Shown: one piece after another, positions 59,650 to 64,000 of the stretch
Layout of the letters: each line of letters opens with the position of its first letter
How positions within the stretch are numbered: the stretch's first letter is position 1
Assembly: GCF_964275005.1 (NCBI RefSeq)
Contig: NC_092705.1
Location: forward strand, 4,341,825-4,405,824
DNA from: Diadema setosum
Lineage: Eukaryota; Echinodermata; Echinoidea; Diadematoida; Diadematidae
Direction of reading: 5' to 3'
DNA length: 64,000 nt
The notes under the pieces: model-generated
The model's input: only the letters and a program-made list of their open reading frames with translations
Databases searched by the model: none
What the model was told of the DNA's origin: nothing
Translations under genes and position numbers: made by a program

Positions 59650-61771
59650 TCGTCTTCGGAGCGTAATACATACATGACATAATACTGTATTGCAATATTG
59701 AAGAAAAAAAACAACAACCTTATGTCAATGTAAGATTAGAATTTAAATCTCCCCCCCCCCAAAGAAAAAAACAAAAAACACAGAATTAATTTTACAAATT
59801 GAAGTGTAATATATTTCAAATAATCAAATTGCTGCTACATCATATCATTTACTCTCCACCCAGCGGTCATTGCGCTAGCCAAACTAAATGAAGTGATAAT
59901 TGCAATACACTTATGTTTTTCATCCTGATATAATGACGGTATTTCTGAAAATTCTGCCAAAAAAAAAAAAAAAAAAATCTACGCATCATTGGTTAAAATA
60001 CCTTATTCTAGTCCGTAGATTTTCAATATTCATTTGCCGATCGCCCTTTCTGAGAAGCGTCGTAAATTTATTTTGAAAAGGATTTTCTAGGTTTTTTTTT
60101 TTCGTTATCAAATGAATTCAAAATTAACTGCATGGTACAAAATCCAAAGCTTCTTTTAAGTGGTTTAATGTGATTAGACTATTCTTCGTGTTTGCAAAGT
60201 AGCTCTGTTTAGTTTAGTTAATGTAGGTCCTACAGCTATTAATAATAAATGTAAGGTGGAGGTGGTTTTTTTTTCCTACGTTACCCGCAACGTCAACGAA
60301 TTCAATGAACGTTCAATTTTAATACGTATTCGTGGGAAACGCTGATTTTGGTTGTCGAAAAAAAAAAAGAAAGTTGACAAAATATATCAATCATACATCT
60401 TTAGTTCAGTATATATATTTAAAAAAAAAATAAAAGTATGCTTCTTAACCTACTTCACTATTAGATGGATCAAAAGATCTAAAGAAAGATCAAGCGTTTG
60501 CCCAAATCTGTGCTGCGATATTTCCTTGTTTTCCATACTTTTAAACATCAGATTGTAAAACTGAAGTTTGGGCAACAATATTAATAGGCATAGTTATAGT
60601 GTAACAATACAGTTAACGACTATTATCAAAGTTGCTTTAATTCGAATTGCATAGTTGCATGGTGTCATCTCAAACAGAGTGATGGCAATTTTACTTGTTT
60701 TACGGCACGCTATTAGACGTATGCATTAGTACTGATTTCAAAACGGCGTGGCAGCACAGGGTACGACGATGACTTCCCCCCCCCCCCCCGCATGTCCCTG
60801 CCCTGTAAATTCTAGCGTCCCGCTGGTCAACTTGAGATAAAATCCCCGTTGCCATACCAGATTACAAAAAAAAGAAACAAATATTCAAAGCAAGTACAAA
60901 TCCGTAATCGGAGAGACATGACTGAGACTACATTAGTTCCGATAGCGGAAACATCACTTTTGCGTCTTCATTTCACAGGAATTATGTTCAATAATATTGT
61001 TTCATTCAGTTCTTGCATTAAGTTTTGTTTGGTCTCATATGACTTTCCTGTCGTGTGGAGTAATGTACATCTTGTCTCTTCTTTAGCCAATCGTCTCGAG
61101 CGTGCCGAGAATCCTGTTGTATTTAGTGCTTGTCGAGGTTTGTGACAATCGGAACGACGATGTTGCAGCACACCCTACCCCGGCAGACACCGATCGCGAA
61201 AACTGCTAGAAAACTGTGCCTAGTGTGAGAAATTAAGAGTACATCAAATCTTTAATCTACCATATGGTGAGGTGAAGAAGTGAAAAGGAAAAGTAGTTTG
61301 AAAGCGATAAGAAGAATGCAACAACAGAATCACTTTTAATTGCAGATTCGCATAAATAATATCTTACACGAGCAATGTGGTAGCTGAGACAATCACGCAA
61401 ATCCGCAGTTGCTAAAGGGACCCGAGTTCTAATTCAAAATAGGACGGGAATTTATTGTTATATTTGTGGAGTTCAACCTAGCTTGGGTTTATATGAAGAG
61501 GAACATGAGTGCATGTCATCAAGCTGAACATACAGTAATTGACGGGCATTATTTCAAACATGAGGGCTTATCTATTCTGATTTTGAATAATATCATTCGT
61601 TCTAGGAGTGTTTCCTTATATAGTTATTTGGAAGTAATAAAAGTATGTATAGGCCCATTTACTGACAATAGCAGATTACTCTGATGATGATGATAATTTT
61701 GAATATAAATGATGGCTGATTATGTAATATGTTTTTAAAGCTATTTTTTTCCGCGGGCATACATTGTTCAC

Positions 61772-61773
<2 letters not shown>

Positions 61774-61822
<49 letters not shown>
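61774..61822. repeat. (TA)n microsatellite
   Basis: Pure TA run of about 48 bp. Confidence 0.95.
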
Positions 61823-61823
<1 letters not shown>

Positions 61824-61846
61824 TGTGTATATATATACATTTTGCA

Positions 61847-62100
61847 CGTCACGAGCTACACACCGACCAATGATACAACCCATTAGTCATACGGCCCACT
61901 AATCACACTGCCCACGAGTCATCCATCCCACGAGTTGGGTTGCAAAGGAGTGTCGTGACGTGAGCCCACGAGCTCGACAGGATATACAGCGCCATCTGTC
62001 AAAATCAATAATCAATGTACGTACTGTCGAGGTTATGGACCTTTTTGGGTTTTGTTTTGTTTTTTTCCTGTATAGTGTCGAGGCGGAGCTCGTGGGCCTG
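61847..62100. repeat. CACGAG-rich block with imperfect inverted ends
   Basis: CACGTCACGAGCT at 61847 is mirrored by TCGTGACGTGAG at 61953. The segment TGAGCCCACGAGCTCGACAG (61961-61980) is mirrored imperfectly by GGAGCTCGTGGGCCTGAG (62085-62102). Several CCCACGAGT words lie between. Probably a decayed small element. Confidence 0.45.
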
Positions 62101-64000
62101 AGTTTCACTTGTTGTCTAGCTCCTATTGTCGCGCTTAAGTACACCTTTGTTGTCAATTGTTATTTATTTGTTTTTATGTTCCAAACTTGCGCGTGTTCTC
62201 TTTTGTGCTATAAGTGAAATGGGAAATGAATTCAATTCAATTCAATTGAACTTGCGTTTTAGAATTTCTGAGAATATCAGTTTTCGACAATTTGATTCAC
62301 TCAGCAATTTTCAATACATATATATATATATATAATAGTTCTTTTTGTCTATGTACAATTAAGATTGACCATACAACTACACAGCTACTCAAAAAAAAAA
62401 AAAGATAATTCATTGCATTTTGAAAGCTCTCTGGTTATGTACCGCCCTGTATAGATGGTAGCTCTACATAAAACTTAATGTCAAATCACAGTTACTTGTA
62501 AAGAGAACGTTTTCCAGAGAGAACATTTGCAAAAGCACATCTCAATTTCAGGTTAAAAGAATGTGTAGGGCCTACTTATTATTTCATGAAAGAAAAAGAG
62601 ATAACTGTACAATAGAAGTATAGACGAAACAGGCAGCCAGACAGACCGACTGATTGACTTTAATGCTCAAATTGGTCGATGTTGTCGAGGTTTAAATGGC
62701 CGGAATGCCTCATCCGTAAAGAGGATATTTTCAATTTCAGTTTCAATTTATTTTCATATTTCTCACAAATAGCACAAAAATTACAATTATAGAATTCAAA
62801 AATTATACAAAACATAAAAGTTTGTCTTGGTATAAACACAAGTTTTTACACATCAGAGTTGAGCTATGTTCATAATGCGAGAAATATGATGGGGCCTGCG
62901 TAAATTGGCCAGTTGAAAACTGAAACACAAACAGGCTAACGTTGCAATAGAAAAAAAAACAGAAATTTTCAAGATTTTGCTACTCATTAAAAGTTCATTC
63001 GTGTGGGATAATCAATTTCCAGTATGATTTACAATTCTGATATCGCGTTTTTGTACAATAGATAACAAATCGATCAGATTTTTAGAAGCATTTCCCTTTG
63101 AGGTAGGATTCGTAGAGTCAAGCAACCTGTTGCATCTCAAGACTGCATCGGGTCAATTCGAATCGTGATTACATTTCTATGAGGTCAAAGGTCATCGCCG
63201 CTTGTGACTGTAAAACACGTACACGTAGGCCTACTCTTACAAACACATCAAGCATGAGACACATATGACACATGATCACGTATTTCATACAAATTGCGCA
63301 ATGCTAAAATGTAATCCAGGGTCACTTACTGGCCAAAGCATATTCATATTTCACGTTCACCTCTTTGAATATCATAAAAGTACATTCGTGTTATGAGAAT
63401 CAAGCATTAGATTGGAAAGGAACAAGCATGTCTTCAGTAAAACGGTGGTGTTATATCATTGTGGAAACGGAATACGCAAACTTGATGAGGTTGTGATGGG
63501 ATTGCTTTATCGTTCTCGTATTGACCTGCAAGCATATCTCCAAATGAAAATGCCTTTTTCTGAAATTTAATTCGGAAGAAAATTAATCCTAAAATCTGTC
63601 AGATCAAGTGAATCAGTAGAGCACGACACGGACGCAGTGTCCTTCGCAGTCGGAGAAAAGTAATTAATGACAAACACAAGGTGACTCTCCATGGGCAAAG
63701 CAACCATCCAGTTATTGGTAGACCTACGACATCCGAATCCTTCCACATTTGACTTATCACAATGATCCTGTGCTAACAACATTAACTCGATTAAATTCAC
63801 AACTTAGTGGAGTGTTCTTCGCTGTTGATATTGTGTGACGGGAAAAACGCGCCTTTTACTGGCTCTGGTTGGCGGTCAGCCAGTCGGCTGTTCTTTGAAT
63901 CTACATCGACAATAGTCGAGTTGGTTCTCTTTTCCCGCTGCCGGCGACAGACGACACATACGTAACAGAGGGCGTGGCAAATGTTGCGGTAAAAACGCTC

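Larger units (their letters stand above)
55997..60570 (+). repeat. Tandem duplication unit C
   Basis: Begins ATAGCAAACTTGGAAGAAAA like unit B. Shared landmarks: AGGGCAGTGTCCTCACATCC (56228), TTTACTTCTTTTGTAAACGA (56408), promoter block (57725-57971), receptor exon (58754-59649) and ACTTTTAAACATCAGATTGT (60537). Similarity to A and B fades after about 60570. Confidence 0.7.
59650..64000. other. Distal intergenic region, no gene recognised
   Basis: Contents: A/T homopolymers, a poly-C run at about 60777-60789, a (TA)n tract at 61774-61822, a CACGAG-rich inverted block (61847-62100) and a non-LTR-like tail (62735-62935). The right edge (63840-64000) is more CpG-rich and could be the promoter side of a gene beyond the window. 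Open frames here (60849-61145 and minus 63567-63800) show no recognisable domain. Confidence 0.45.

Noticed and set aside
60849-61145. 98-residue frame downstream of receptor C
   Set aside because: No recognisable domain, paralog or splice context.
63567-63800. 77-residue minus-strand frame near the right edge
   Set aside because: Could be a first exon of a gene outside the window, but nothing in the residues or splice signals supports it.

Overview
The window looks like nuclear DNA of a marine invertebrate, most likely a deuterostome and perhaps an echinoderm. It is AT-rich and intron-rich. It is crowded with short inverted-repeat elements and microsatellites, and holds a tandem array of rhodopsin-type receptors. 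The taxonomic call is an inference from style; no species can be named from the sequence alone.

Layout. (1) Positions 1-295, minus strand: the first exon of a class A GPCR, cut off by the window edge. (2) 8274-19199, plus strand: an 11-exon gene for mitochondrial methionyl-tRNA synthetase (MARS2). Its exons join in frame to 587 codons, with HIGH-type and KMSKS motifs. (3) 27481-33117, plus strand: a 4-exon coding region for mitochondrial ribosomal protein L2 (MRPL2, 326 codons), with a CpG-rich candidate promoter near 24.8 kb. (4) About 39.7-60.6 kb: three head-to-tail copies of a 7-8 kb unit. Each carries a 5' noncoding exon with a GCATGCGC palindrome and a GPCR whose coding sequence lies in one downstream exon (43168-44511, 50544-51884, 58768-59649). 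The third copy has an in-frame deletion of TM2 to early TM5. (5) The rest is intergenic or intronic DNA full of non-autonomous elements.

MARS2 charges mitochondrial tRNA-Met, and MRPL2 sits at the core of the large mitoribosomal subunit. Both serve mitochondrial translation, but they are 8 kb apart and need not be co-regulated. The receptors are signalling proteins whose ligands cannot be told from sequence.

The most notable observations are the receptor triplication with its natural 3-TM copy, loss of the TM6 toggle tryptophan in the first copy, and a TTAA-flanked element present in one duplicate with a visible empty site in the next. Others are a solo LTR nested in such an element, a repeat carrying at least six DR1-type nuclear-receptor motifs, a Penelope-like inverted pair with a hammerhead-like core, and an inverted dimer of a TA-flanked MITE.
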